64,000 nt of DNA from Anaerolineae bacterium (GTDB taxonomy: Bacteria; Chloroflexota; Anaerolineae; Promineifilales; Promineifilaceae), in contig JAUIAP010000002.1 in assembly GCA_030425205.1 (NCBI GenBank), positions 124,001 through 188,000 on the forward strand, given 5' to 3'. A model generated the notes under the pieces. That model saw only the letters and a program-made list of their open reading frames with translations. It was not told the origin of the DNA and did not search any database. Shown in pieces: positions 50,873 through 60,174 of the stretch. Numbering within the stretch: position 1 is the stretch's first letter; each line of letters opens with the position of its first letter. The translations under genes and the position numbers were made by a program.

Positions 50873-53395
50873 TCAATCCTGCGGAATAAAGCGCAGCAGC
50901 AGCTCAGGCGTGTGATACTCAATATGATTTAACACCGTGCCGAGAATAGGCAGATGTTGAATCTCATCGAGTGCAAGCCGCACGCTTTCGGCGGGTGTTT
51001 CACCCTGTCGAATCACGACGACAATCCCGTTTGCCAACGATGCCAGCGGAACCGCGTCATTGGTGGCACGGACGGCAGGAACGTCGAGGATCAGATAGTC
51101 AAAATGCTGATTGAGAACATCTAGCGCAGATTTGAGCACGTTGGAGCGTGCCATAATCGGCCGATCTCCCCGCTCTAAGCGTCCGGCTGGAATCAATGTC
51201 AAGTTTGGCAATGCCGTGCGGACAAAGACCTCATCGAGACGTTTCTCGCCTGTGATGACGGAGACGAGTCCATTGTTGCGGCTCGATGCAATGGGGGGCT
51301 GCGCGGGCGACCACCAGTTGAGGTCAACGAGCGCGATACGTGCCGCCAAATCGTGGGCCATCACCGTTGCAAGACCGCGCGTGATATAGGTTGTTCCCTC
51401 ACCGGGCAGTGCCGAAAGGAGCGCGAGCCGACTGGGAACCTCGCCCGTTTTTGAGGAGAGGCGCGTCATCATTTGGCGTAGATTGTCGACCACTTCGGCC
51501 GAAAAGCGCATGAGCAGATGGCCGTCGTCATCCCACAGATCGAGCGGTAGATTGACATCTGACATCTGATCGCTGAGTAAGACGCGCTGCCGTTGCTGTT
51601 TGCGCCAGCGTTGCTCCGCCTTTTTGTTACGCTTGATCGCGCCGTGAATGGTATGCCCACTGTGATCGTAACCATTTTCATCGTTAGCAAACGCATCACC
51701 ATACGGTTTACGTGCCGCAGGTTGTGCTGGCGCTGGCGGCCGTGCAGGGGACTGCATTCGCGCTTGCGATTCAAACCCGTTTTCACTATATACGGTCGTT
51801 GTACTCTTTTTTGACTGCTTCTTTTTTCGTCTAAACATCTCAGATTGCTCCACATATCCGTTGACTGCTGGGACAGGTTTGCTTATCTCTGTCGTCGTGG
51901 GCAACGGCACCGTACTCTGTTCGCGCAGCCGACGATCAAGCCGACCACGCAAACGTGCTGGAATCAGTTGGTAAAAGAGGCGCAAATCCTCTTTTGGAAA
52001 TAGGTTAAAAACAAAGGCGAATCCGCCATAGGTCAGGCCGCCGATCAAAATTGGGATCAACAGAAACTGATCGCGCACAATCCAAACGGCGCCCGCCATC
52101 AATAAGCCTGCCGCCACCGCACGGACCGTCAGCCACAGATTGGACCAACCAAAAGTCCCTTTCGGCATCAGGATCAATCCTGCGATCACCATCCCGCTTT
52201 CTGTGACGACATAGGCGAGCGCGCCACCGATGGCGCCGTTGCCAAAAAAGCGGTCACAGAGGGGAATCAGAATAAGATCAAGGCCAAATGTCGCAAAAGT
52301 AGCGACGACCATAATGATCGTCCATGCGTTTTGCCGATCGGCCGAAATCAGCGACTTTCCCAATAAAATTGTTAAATACATCAACAAGACAACGATGCCC
52401 AGCACGGCCAAAATTGGGCCACTCTGTCGAAACTCTTCGCCAAAAATTAGCAGAACGAGCGGCTGCGCGATCACGGCCAGCCCGAAGCCAATCGGCACAC
52501 CCAGCACCATCATCAGGTTAAAACTGCGCTGCATAATTTTTGGCAGCGAGTTTGGGTCATCGGTGTAGCGACGAGAGAGCACGGGAAAGACCGCCCCCAT
52601 AAACGCCGTCGGCACAAAGAGCATCGTGCCAAAGAGCGAATCGGCCGCGCTGTACCAGCCAACGGCTTCCTCATCGAGCAGTTGCTCCATGATGATCGCA
52701 TCCGCTTGCAGATAGGCCGCCAAAAATAGGGCTGAGAGCATGTAGGGCGTTCCCAGTCGAAACATGCGGCGGGCTAGTTCCCAATCGATACGCCAGTTGA
52801 GCCGCGCAAACTTGCGCAGGTTGGCCCACTGAATCGTGGCGTGAATGTAGGCCACGCCAACGATGACGATGGCAATTGCCATCACGCCAAATCCCATAAA
52901 GAGCAGGGTCAGCGCGACGACGGTGTTAAAGAGCTTGCTAAAAATCTCCGCGTAGGAGATGTATTTCGCCTGTTCGAGACCCTCTAGTGTGGCGCGAAAG
53001 GCGAAGGCACACTGCCAGAAAAAGTGTGAGATGCCGATGATAATGACGAGCGAGGTGAGATCGGCCGAATAGCCTGAAACCCTTGTCCACAACGCCACCC
53101 CGCCGAATCCCAACACATAGAGCGGTAATCGTAAGAAGAGACTGGTGCTAAGTGATTGTCCACTAGAATTTGGTGCGCGTGCGATCTCCTTCGTCAGGAG
53201 TGTATCCATGCCGAAGGTCACGAATACCGTTGCGATTCCCCAAATCGACAGCGCGACGTGGAGTTGCCCCGTTGCCGTTGGTCCCAACAGCCGCTTCTGG
53301 AATACCATGAGTGCGAGCGTCAACACCCACGTGACGACTTGGGACACCATGAATATCGTTGCGTTCTTGGCGACGCGCTCCGTACTGCTGCTCAT
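50873..53395 (-). CDS. Wzx-type flippase fused to a BY-kinase-like P-loop domain
   Basis: 840 residues from ATG 53395, preceded by AAGGAA. Residues about 1-490 form a polysaccharide flippase with about 12-14 membrane helices (KNATIFMVSQVVTWVLTLAL, FQKRLLGPTATGQLHV, FGMDTLLTKEIAR). A basic, Pro/Ala-rich linker (about 500-610) leads to a C-terminal CpsD/Wzc-like ATPase domain: LLSALPGEGTTYITRGLA, ALVDLNWWSP and YLILDVPAV. The Walker A Lys is missing (GEGTT where GEGKS/T is normal) and there is no C-terminal Tyr cluster, so kinase activity is doubtful. The usual fusion partner of such a domain is Wzz, not Wzx. It overlaps the Wzz gene by 233 bp. Confidence 0.85.
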   Translation of the reverse strand: MSSSTERVAKNATIFMVSQVVTWVLTLALMVFQKRLLGPTATGQLHVALSIWGIATVFVTFGMDTLLTKEIARAPNSSGQSLSTSLFLRLPLYVLGFGGVALWTRVSGYSADLTSLVIIIGISHFFWQCAFAFRATLEGLEQAKYISYAEIFSKLFNTVVALTLLFMGFGVMAIAIVIVGVAYIHATIQWANLRKFARLNWRIDWELARRMFRLGTPYMLSALFLAAYLQADAIIMEQLLDEEAVGWYSAADSLFGTMLFVPTAFMGAVFPVLSRRYTDDPNSLPKIMQRSFNLMMVLGVPIGFGLAVIAQPLVLLIFGEEFRQSGPILAVLGIVVLLMYLTILLGKSLISADRQNAWTIIMVVATFATFGLDLILIPLCDRFFGNGAIGGALAYVVTESGMVIAGLILMPKGTFGWSNLWLTVRAVAAGLLMAGAVWIVRDQFLLIPILIGGLTYGGFAFVFNLFPKEDLRLFYQLIPARLRGRLDRRLREQSTVPLPTTTEISKPVPAVNGYVEQSEMFRRKKKQSKKSTTTVYSENGFESQARMQSPARPPAPAQPAARKPYGDAFANDENGYDHSGHTIHGAIKRNKKAEQRWRKQQRQRVLLSDQMSDVNLPLDLWDDDGHLLMRFSAEVVDNLRQMMTRLSSKTGEVPSRLALLSALPGEGTTYITRGLATVMAHDLAARIALVDLNWWSPAQPPIASSRNNGLVSVITGEKRLDEVFVRTALPNLTLIPAGRLERGDRPIMARSNVLKSALDVLNQHFDYLILDVPAVRATNDAVPLASLANGIVVVIRQGETPAESVRLALDEIQHLPILGTVLNHIEYHTPELLLRFIPQD

Positions 53396-54530
53396 ATTCG
53401 TTCCTTTCTTGCTTGATACGCGCAAGTTCTTCTTTTTCGCTCGGTAAGATGATGAGCGTCGGCGGTTCAACATTTGGCACAAGTCGTGCACGATATTGAG
53501 GTGGTTCGGGAATATCTGAATCTTCTTGTTCTAACTGGATGAGATGGGGCGAAACAAAGCGTTCACCGGGGGGGACTGCCGCCAAAACGGGCAGCTCGAC
53601 ACCAGACCGCACGTCGATTGGATAGCGGAACGTGCGATCTAGCAACGCCGCGCCGACAATCCAAGCAAGACTCACGACACCACCCAACATGCCAAACATG
53701 ATGAGGGTGGTCGCCTTTTGTGTCAAGGAATCTTCTGATTCTTCTGGAATTTTGGGCGCATCGACGAGCGTGTACTTGACGCGCACGGCACTTTCTGCCC
53801 GCGCAACCTGTAATTTTGCCTGTTCTTGTTGGTCGCGCGCATTCGTATAGCGTTTTGCCGCGTCATCGGTGAGTGCTTGTAAACGATTGATTTCAAGCTG
53901 CTCAATGGCGGGTCGCTCGCCGCGATCTGGCTCTGGATGAGTGCGTAGAAATTCGCGCAACTCCCCTTGTCGTTGGTCAAACTCGGCCAGATACTCACCC
54001 ACTTGCTGATCATAAAAATCGACAGCGACCTTGCTATCTTTTAATTCGGTATTGATATTCCACTGGAGAAAACTCTCGATGGATGCGACGACAAGTTGTG
54101 CCGAAATTTCGGGGTTGGTAGAACGACCGACGACGCCGAACTGATCTTCTCCGATGGCTGCCGCCCATAAATCTTCACGTACTTGGTCGAAGAATTCACC
54201 TTCAGTGCCATCGAACGTCAACAGCTCCTCTTCGAGGTCAGTCTGACTGATGACCGCACGAACAAATGCGTCCGTTTCGGTTAAATTATCGAATTGGTCG
54301 ACCGTCTGTTGTGCAATTGTTTTCCACGAGAAGCTGCCACCGCCAGTATCACTAAGTTGTTCCACACTTGTTTGACTTTCAACACGCAGTTTACCGTTTG
54401 CAATGTAAACCGATTCTTGATTCAGGATGAAGAAAACACCCAACACGCTGAGGAGCAGAATCGGGAGCAGTGTGAGAATCGGCCGACGGAAATAACTTTC
54501 TAGTAAACGGAGGAGGACTAACCTTACCAT
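53163..54530 (-). CDS. Wzz-type chain-length determinant protein
   Basis: 455 residues from ATG 54530. First membrane helix about 18-38 (LTLLPILLLSVLGVFFIL), a periplasmic part about 40-265 with a coiled coil (QRQGELREFLRTHPEPD, DDAAKRYTNARDQQEQAKLQVARAE), then YTLVDAPKIPEES, a Pro-rich turn, and a second helix about 285-310 (LIMFGMLGGVVSLAWIVGAALL). A cytoplasmic tail follows. The last 77 residues, after about EYEQQYGARR, are encoded in the 233 bp that overlap the Wzx start and look like out-of-frame sequence; a lost stop codon is possible. It should set polymer length with the BY-kinase-like domain encoded downstream. Confidence 0.82.
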   Translation of the reverse strand: MVRLVLLRLLESYFRRPILTLLPILLLSVLGVFFILNQESVYIANGKLRVESQTSVEQLSDTGGGSFSWKTIAQQTVDQFDNLTETDAFVRAVISQTDLEEELLTFDGTEGEFFDQVREDLWAAAIGEDQFGVVGRSTNPEISAQLVVASIESFLQWNINTELKDSKVAVDFYDQQVGEYLAEFDQRQGELREFLRTHPEPDRGERPAIEQLEINRLQALTDDAAKRYTNARDQQEQAKLQVARAESAVRVKYTLVDAPKIPEESEDSLTQKATTLIMFGMLGGVVSLAWIVGAALLDRTFRYPIDVRSGVELPVLAAVPPGERFVSPHLIQLEQEDSDIPEPPQYRARLVPNVEPPTLIILPSEKEELARIKQERNEYEQQYGARRQERNDIHGVPSRHVGVDARTHGIPEAAVGTNGNGATPRRAVDLGNRNGIRDLRHGYTPDEGDRTRTKF

Positions 54531-54694
54531 GCTTTTCGCCTCGCTTCGCCGCCCACTTTGAGCAGAGAATACGCTGTTTGATCTTGGATAGCGTGAATGA
54601 CGGAGCGATTTCCCCATCGTCACGAACAGATTGAACGATAGGGGTTGATCCTTACAGGTGCGGTTGCATGGGAGAGTGCGGACGTGAACGTTGC

Positions 54695-54743
54695 GAAAAA
54701 AGAGGAGGTGGCAACGATGTGTCTCATGATGAACATCGTTGCC
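54695..54743 (-). terminator. terminator after the VWA lipoprotein gene
   Basis: GGCAACGATGT (54710-54720) pairs perfectly with ACATCGTTGCC (54733-54743) over a 12-nt loop. On the minus strand it is followed by CACCTCCTCTTTTTT. It lies 13 bp after the stop at 54757. The rest of 54531-54756 shows nothing else recognised. Confidence 0.55.
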
Positions 54744-54756
54744 CTAATGTGATTGG

Positions 54757-56349
54757 TTAGCGACCAATGCCGACGCTGCCGCCAAAAGCGGCCGAAAGTT
54801 CATCGTAAATGGCGGCAATGCTCGCTTCGTCGCCGTAGAAGAACTGCCCATTGGCGGCCAGTGCGATGTCTTGCAGCACGCCTGTGTCAGCACCGCGCCC
54901 ATAGCCAATGGTGAAGACGGTTGTGTTGTTGGCAGAGGCGACGTTGCCGAGCGTGATGTCGTTGTCATAGCGGCGACTGGAGGTGTCTTCGCCGTCGGTC
55001 AGCACGACCAGCGCGTTGGCGGTATCGGCCGAATTCAAATCCCCCAAAATCTCACCACCACGCCCAATCGCATCATAAAGCGACGTGTCGCCGCCCGCTT
55101 CCATCTGTTGGATCATGTCGATTAAGACGGCGCGCTCATCCCCAATTCGCGCCTTCTGCGCCTTGATGTCCACGTTTGTATAGAACTCGATCAGGGTCAA
55201 ATAGTCGCCATCTGCCATCTGTTCGACAAACTCGACGGCGGCTGCCTTCATGTTGTCGATTCTGTCGCCGTCCATGCTGCCCGATGTGTCGAGAATCATG
55301 GCGAGATGGATCGGTTTGCGAGCGGATTGCCATAGTTCTTGAACGGCGAAAATGGAATCGGCCGAACTTTCTCCAAACACAATCGCTGGCTGACTCAAAT
55401 CGGCGCCCGCCGCCGTCAGTGAGCTTGTATCGACACTGCCAACAGGCCGTAGCCCATACGTCACTGCCAACATCTGCCCTTCTTCGCTGCGCAGCCAATC
55501 GCGGAATGCCGTCGCACCAGCCGTATTGCCACTGTCGTTGACACAGGCTGGATGGGTCGCAACAAACGTTCCCTCAAATGGATAGATCGGTACAAGCTGT
55601 CCGCCGCCCTCAGCCAAAACGGTGCTTTCATACATCACGCCTGCGCCTAAATAGCTCGATCCACGTTCTGCCATCGTTGCGCCCAACGTTTCGGTGTCTT
55701 GGCTAAACCATGCAACACCACTTTCAAACGCGCCGACAGAGGCACGCACGATCGGTTGGTCGATGTCTTCAGGGGTGACGGGAGTTGTTTTCGATTCGGC
55801 CGATTGCACCAATGCCAGCAGCGTACTCGCCCCCGACGCAGACAGACCCGGATGGGTATGACCCAAGCGCAACGTCTCACCGTATTGTCCACCGCTGTAG
55901 TAATCCCACGCCGTCGCATCGGCCGCCAGCGATCCAATATCGAGCCAGCCAAGCTCACGACCCGGATACCCCAGCAGCCCCGCCACTTCGCGCCACATCC
56001 CAATCACCAGCGGGCTTTCCGCAACGCTCACGCAGTCGTTAAACCCAGAGATGCCACGCTCATTCGCAACGTCTGTCCACGCGCTGTTGTCGGGAATCCA
56101 GAGGTCAGCGGGGTTTTCCAACTCGCCAAGCTGGACGGATGCTTCACCTGCCTCTAGCGTGATCACTTCAACGCGCACGCCGTTGCCGTCCGCGTCTTCA
56201 AGACCGTCATCATTGACGGCTGCGGCTGCGGCGCGGATGTAGTCGTCGGCTCCTGCGTTGGTGACGACGTAAATTGTGTTTGGTTCTGAACCGCAGGATA
56301 TAAGTAGCAATGCGATGATGCTAATAATTATTTTTTTCATGAGTTGCAT
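54757..56349 (-). CDS. lipoprotein with substrate-binding and von Willebrand A domains
   Basis: 530 residues from ATG 56349. Lipobox LLISC. Residues about 20-320 form a periplasmic binding-protein-like domain (LWIPDNSAW, GMWREVAGLLGYPGRELGW, THPGLSASGASTLLALV, FRDWLRSEEGQMLAV). A VWA domain follows at about 350-525: LAMILDTSGSMDGDR has an intact MIDAS D-x-S-x-S, with AGGDTSLYDAIGRG and VVLTDGEDTSSR. The binding-protein fold was probably adopted for a non-transport role. It follows the OmpA-type gene by 10 bp. Likely a surface sensor or adhesion module; function unknown. Confidence 0.85.
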   Translation of the reverse strand: MQLMKKIIISIIALLLISCGSEPNTIYVVTNAGADDYIRAAAAAVNDDGLEDADGNGVRVEVITLEAGEASVQLGELENPADLWIPDNSAWTDVANERGISGFNDCVSVAESPLVIGMWREVAGLLGYPGRELGWLDIGSLAADATAWDYYSGGQYGETLRLGHTHPGLSASGASTLLALVQSAESKTTPVTPEDIDQPIVRASVGAFESGVAWFSQDTETLGATMAERGSSYLGAGVMYESTVLAEGGGQLVPIYPFEGTFVATHPACVNDSGNTAGATAFRDWLRSEEGQMLAVTYGLRPVGSVDTSSLTAAGADLSQPAIVFGESSADSIFAVQELWQSARKPIHLAMILDTSGSMDGDRIDNMKAAAVEFVEQMADGDYLTLIEFYTNVDIKAQKARIGDERAVLIDMIQQMEAGGDTSLYDAIGRGGEILGDLNSADTANALVVLTDGEDTSSRRYDNDITLGNVASANNTTVFTIGYGRGADTGVLQDIALAANGQFFYGDEASIAAIYDELSAAFGGSVGIGR

Positions 56350-56359
56350 ACTTTCCCTG

Positions 56360-57994
56360 TTATCGACCACTCGTGATCAGCGTCAACTCAACATACCGAT
56401 CCTGCGCCTGATCTGCCGCATTGTCCGAATTGCGCCGCTCTTCTGGTGGCAACGTCGCCGTCACGATAAAGCGTGCGGGGTCGATTCCCTGTGAAACGAG
56501 ATAATCGACAACCGACTGCGCCCGCGCTGCGGCGAACTCTTGGATTTCTTGTTCGGTAAACGGCGGGTCATTCTGCGGCCATGCGGAAGAGCCATTGACC
56601 TCAAGCAGCAGCCCAATCGACTGCAACATCGTCGGGACAACGCATTCGTCAAGCTGACGACGTGCTTCTAGTGTTAGCTCCGTCGATTCGGGCAGGAACT
56701 GGAAGTCACGGCAGGGGAGAACGGCGAGGGTGGCGGCTTCTTCGGCCGAACTTACCGCCGTCAAATCGATGTTAGCCGCAATCGAGAACGTGTCATTGAC
56801 AGGATCAGCATTGGTCGTCAATCCACCTTGTTGTGCCGCAGTTCCGACAAAATCAGGGTTGACCAAATCTTCTGCATCCTCGCTTGGCACATCTTGTCCT
56901 GCTGCTGCCCAAACGCGCCGTGCAATGTTAAGCCGATCTACTAATGGACGCGGGTCGCGCATCACAGCGCGATTGTCGCTCAAATCAGCTTGCGCCACCG
57001 TTCCCAGCCATGCCTCTAAATCATCCGATGCACTTTCAGGATAGACAAACGACCAATCGTTGTTGCCCCATGCCGCAATTTGGCTGGCTGCTGTGTCGAA
57101 ATCTTCGGCCTGTGCCTTGAGTGTTGAAAACCATGCATTATGGAAGTTCTGAACTTCAGTCGGCCGAGAATTGATCGATTGATTGGATGTCACAATGACA
57201 TCAATCACGATGCGTAACTGCGCTGAACTTAGCAGCGGCACACCACCTGAACTTTCCGCGTCATAGATGTCGGGTTCCCATGCGGACACAGCGTCAGCCT
57301 GCCCCGAATTAAATGCCGCAACCGCATCGGCGACTGTGCTTTGTGGTACAAGCGTCACGTCAAAGCGTGGGTTGAGCCGCGCAATTGACAGGGCATAGTA
57401 CATAAAGTATTCGCCGACACTGCCTTCTGCAAAGGCGATCCGCTTGTCGCGTAAGTCGTTGATGGTCGTAATGTCGCGTCCCCAAAGTTGGTCTGCGCCA
57501 GCACTTTCATCGACGATTGCCGTAATGGTTCCCGGCGCACTTAAGGCAACCGAGTCGAGCGTCGTCAACAGGCAATCCCAATCGCCACTGGCGAGCAGGG
57601 CGGTGCGCTGCTCTTCTGTCACCGCATAATCGTCGTTAAGGTCAAAGGGGATGATGCCGAGATGGAAGCCATTAGCAACGTCTGCCCCTGACACCTGCAT
57701 CTGTTGCAGTGTGAAATAGCTGCCAAACGCATCCGCGCCGCAGACGTAGGTGGGGAGTCCATCGTTGAGATCAACCCCATCCGCATAAATTGGGTCTGGC
57801 GAGTCAAAATTGACGGTGGTCTGACCCCCACCTGTTGATGTGGTTGCCACAGGCGTCACACCCGCTTCAAGCGTTGGGGTTACATCGCCTCCAACCAATC
57901 GGTTAAATTGTTGATAGCCGAATGCACCGCACGCGATGATGACGGCAAGCGCGATGATAACGACGAAAATGATACGGGTTCTGTCTAATTGCAT
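56360..57994 (-). CDS. substrate-binding protein with C-terminal OmpA-like domain
   Basis: 544 residues. One N-terminal membrane helix (IIFVVIIALAVIIACGAFG), then an NMT1/SsuA-like binding domain about 80-370 (FHLGIIPFDLNDDY, GTITAIVDESAGADQLWGRDI, RIAFAEGSVGEYFMYYAL, NSGQADAVSAWEPDIYD). The C-terminal part (about 430-544) has an OmpA-type peptidoglycan-binding pattern: FQFLPESTELTLEAR, LLLEVNGSS, AAARAQSVVDYLVSQGIDPARF and RYVELTLI. This joins a ligand sensor to the cell wall. Cotranscribed with the VWA lipoprotein gene 10 bp downstream. No ABC permease or ATPase is nearby, arguing against import. Confidence 0.85.
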   Translation of the reverse strand: MQLDRTRIIFVVIIALAVIIACGAFGYQQFNRLVGGDVTPTLEAGVTPVATTSTGGGQTTVNFDSPDPIYADGVDLNDGLPTYVCGADAFGSYFTLQQMQVSGADVANGFHLGIIPFDLNDDYAVTEEQRTALLASGDWDCLLTTLDSVALSAPGTITAIVDESAGADQLWGRDITTINDLRDKRIAFAEGSVGEYFMYYALSIARLNPRFDVTLVPQSTVADAVAAFNSGQADAVSAWEPDIYDAESSGGVPLLSSAQLRIVIDVIVTSNQSINSRPTEVQNFHNAWFSTLKAQAEDFDTAASQIAAWGNNDWSFVYPESASDDLEAWLGTVAQADLSDNRAVMRDPRPLVDRLNIARRVWAAAGQDVPSEDAEDLVNPDFVGTAAQQGGLTTNADPVNDTFSIAANIDLTAVSSAEEAATLAVLPCRDFQFLPESTELTLEARRQLDECVVPTMLQSIGLLLEVNGSSAWPQNDPPFTEQEIQEFAAARAQSVVDYLVSQGIDPARFIVTATLPPEERRNSDNAADQAQDRYVELTLITSGR

Positions 57995-58068
57995 GGTAAT
58001 CTCCGAAACTGTTTGCGTATAGTCATTTTGCTATACGGTAGAATCAATCGTTTGGTTGTAACATTTGG

Positions 58069-58120
58069 AACGCGACCAGCTTGGTCGCTATTTTTAAGTA
58101 GCGACCAAGCTGGTCGCGTT
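58069..58120. repeat. double palindrome, GCGACC/GGTCGC family
   Basis: A perfect 22-bp inverted repeat (arms 58069-58090 and 58099-58120) with an 8-nt T-rich loop. Each arm is itself a near-perfect palindrome (GCGACCA, GCT, TGGTCGC), so it can fold as one long hairpin or a two-hairpin cross. It may also end transcription of the reductase gene (stop 58128). A related single unit is at 39200-39216. Confidence 0.8.
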
Positions 58121-58127
58121 CTCACCT

Positions 58128-58670
58128 TTATTTTTCGATGATAGCATAATTGCTCTGAACGAATCCATCGGCATAACTGCGGGTTGCAATGTGATTGAGA
58201 TGGATGTCATCTGGCAATGCCCCGAATAATGGTATTCCACTGCTGATTAAGACGGGTACACGCGTCAAAATAAGTTGATTAACGAGCCCCGCAGCGAGAA
58301 ATGCCTGTATCGTCTTGCCCCCATCGATGTATAGATGTGTTGCGCCTTGTGCTGCTAATTTGGCGACAATTTCGTTTGGGGTTCCCGCCATCAACTGCAC
58401 CCTGTCAGGGAGATGTGGGTCAAGCGCGGTCAGTGTGTTGCTCAAGACGGTGACAGGCGTTTCATAGGGCCAGTCACCGCCAAACGAGAGGATGATTTCA
58501 TAGGACTTGCGCCCCATGACGAGCATATCGACAGTTGCGATGAAGTCGTGATAGCCATAATCTTCTTCGCCAAACCCACTCCCGTCCGCGCCGGGTAGCC
58601 AGTCAAGCGTTCCGTCCTCACGAGCGATAAATCCGTCGAGTGATGTTGCGATATAAACTGAAATCTTCAT
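58128..58670 (-). CDS. RibD/dihydrofolate-reductase-like protein
   Basis: 180 residues. VYIATSLDGFIAREDGTLDWL at the start (in part SLDGFIAREDG), LVMGRKSYEIIL, TVLSNTLTAL and HLYIDGGKTIQAFLAAGLVNQLIL, the NADPH-binding pattern of the RibD C-terminal/DHFR superfamily. Such YyaP/YwjB-type proteins have no fixed role; the true DHFR catalytic set is incomplete. It sits 30 bp downstream of the decarboxylase gene on the same strand. Confidence 0.85.
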   Translation of the reverse strand: MKISVYIATSLDGFIAREDGTLDWLPGADGSGFGEEDYGYHDFIATVDMLVMGRKSYEIILSFGGDWPYETPVTVLSNTLTALDPHLPDRVQLMAGTPNEIVAKLAAQGATHLYIDGGKTIQAFLAAGLVNQLILTRVPVLISSGIPLFGALPDDIHLNHIATRSYADGFVQSNYAIIEK

Positions 58671-58699
58671 AATTTTGTAGGGTGAACGGGAAGCCGATT

Positions 58700-60127
58700 C
58701 TACCTATAGCCAAGATTCTCCAGCACTTTCTTTTCGTCCTGTCCAGCGATCAATTCATAAATATGTTGCCCGTTACTGTCTTTATCGACGATTAGTTCGG
58801 GGGCTTCGGGCAGCATACAATGTTTGCTGCCGCGCACGCCGCCGAGCATCTCCTGATAGGCTCCAACGCTAAAAAAGCCAATATACAACTCATCCGTATC
58901 GACGGGGAGATAGAGCGGGGAATCGCTGCCTTTGGGTGGATAGACATCGTCGCTGTCGCACGTGATGCCACCCAGTTGGACCTGTTGAAAGGGCTTGTCG
59001 AGATGGTTGAGCGGCAGGACGGTGAAATGTTCCTTCAATGCCCATACATCGGGAAATGAAGACATGATCGATCCGTCGATGATGTACCAAGGAAGATCGG
59101 ATTCGTTAGTCTTGTCGTTGACGATGCGGAAGATGTGTGCGCCATGTTCGGCCGATGTGTACCGTCCAAACTCTCCCATCACGTCTGGCACATCAACCCC
59201 TTGTTCCTGACAAATCGTCTGCATTGTCGTCAAAAGCAAGCGCACGAACTGCTTATAATCAAAGTCAAAATCAAGCGTCTGCGGCACGGGCATACCGCCG
59301 CCAAAGTTGAAGATGGTCAAATCAGGATGCTGCTTTTTGAGCCGTGCGTACATTTGCATCGGCGGTGTTAAGCGATCTTTGAACGCTTCTTCACTGGTAA
59401 TTTGACTGCCAACCATACCGTGATAGATGCGCAAAATGAGGTTGGGGGATGCGTCGATATAGTCCGCTGCTGTCAGCATGTCTGCAACACTCATTCCAAA
59501 CCGTGAGTTGGCATCATCCATGGCGTAGATAGTTGCATGATTGCCATAGCTTTTTTGGCGCAACCCCACTTCAAAGGGCAGTTGTGACTGAATCAACGGG
59601 GGAATCTCGCTCAAATCCTCGACGATTGGGATGGTGTTGGCGTGATAATAGCGTTTGAGGTCGCGGATATTCTGCGCATAGCGGCTGCCCGTTGGCTTAA
59701 AGCCGTTGCAGATCACCATCTTATCTGACTGGAGCAATCCACGTTCGACCATCAGTTTGGCGACATCGACATCAATCGTGGACGACATCTCATGATGTGC
59801 GCCAGCCCCTAACGTCGTGCGAATGACCTCTTCGGCCGCATTTGCCTTCGACGCATAGGCATAGTGAAATTTTCCTGCATAGCCAACTTCGTCGATCACC
59901 TCGTCAAAAATGCGTTGCATCTCCGCGATACGCCAGCGAATCAACGGGAGATAGACCAGTTCAAGCGGACTGGGCAGCGGCGATTCTGGCACGGGTGACA
60001 TCTCAAACATCTGCATCAGGTCGAAGTCATCCATGTAGAGATGGCCGTTATGGGCAGCGAGGAAATGGTTAAATTGGTGATGTGTTGGGACGGGTTGTGC
60101 ACTTTCCCAGCCAGTGATTTGAGGCAT
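58700..60127 (-). CDS. arginine decarboxylase-like PLP enzyme, alanine racemase fold
   Basis: 475 residues. YHYAYASKANAAEEV-type sequence (KFHYAYASKANAAEEV) holds the PLP Lys near 95. SRFGMSVADML, ILRIYHGMVGSQITS, FNFGGGMPVP (phosphate loop), MGEFGRYTSAEHGAHIF and LGGITCDSDDVYP (the CDSxD active-site motif with Cys and Asp) follow. The GxxSD-type motif and layout match biosynthetic arginine decarboxylases (SpeA), but the protein is shorter than the about 630 residues of E. coli SpeA and lacks its inserted domain, so it may be a compact variant or act on another basic amino acid. No speB in the window. Confidence 0.78.
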   Translation of the reverse strand: MPQITGWESAQPVPTHHQFNHFLAAHNGHLYMDDFDLMQMFEMSPVPESPLPSPLELVYLPLIRWRIAEMQRIFDEVIDEVGYAGKFHYAYASKANAAEEVIRTTLGAGAHHEMSSTIDVDVAKLMVERGLLQSDKMVICNGFKPTGSRYAQNIRDLKRYYHANTIPIVEDLSEIPPLIQSQLPFEVGLRQKSYGNHATIYAMDDANSRFGMSVADMLTAADYIDASPNLILRIYHGMVGSQITSEEAFKDRLTPPMQMYARLKKQHPDLTIFNFGGGMPVPQTLDFDFDYKQFVRLLLTTMQTICQEQGVDVPDVMGEFGRYTSAEHGAHIFRIVNDKTNESDLPWYIIDGSIMSSFPDVWALKEHFTVLPLNHLDKPFQQVQLGGITCDSDDVYPPKGSDSPLYLPVDTDELYIGFFSVGAYQEMLGGVRGSKHCMLPEAPELIVDKDSNGQHIYELIAGQDEKKVLENLGYR

Positions 60128-60174
60128 AATGTGTCGTGCGTGATGCGTGGTGAACGCGCCACGATATCTGATAT

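Noticed and set aside
54757..57994. ABC importer operon
   Set aside because: No permease or ATPase gene is adjacent, and both binding proteins carry extra VWA or OmpA domains.
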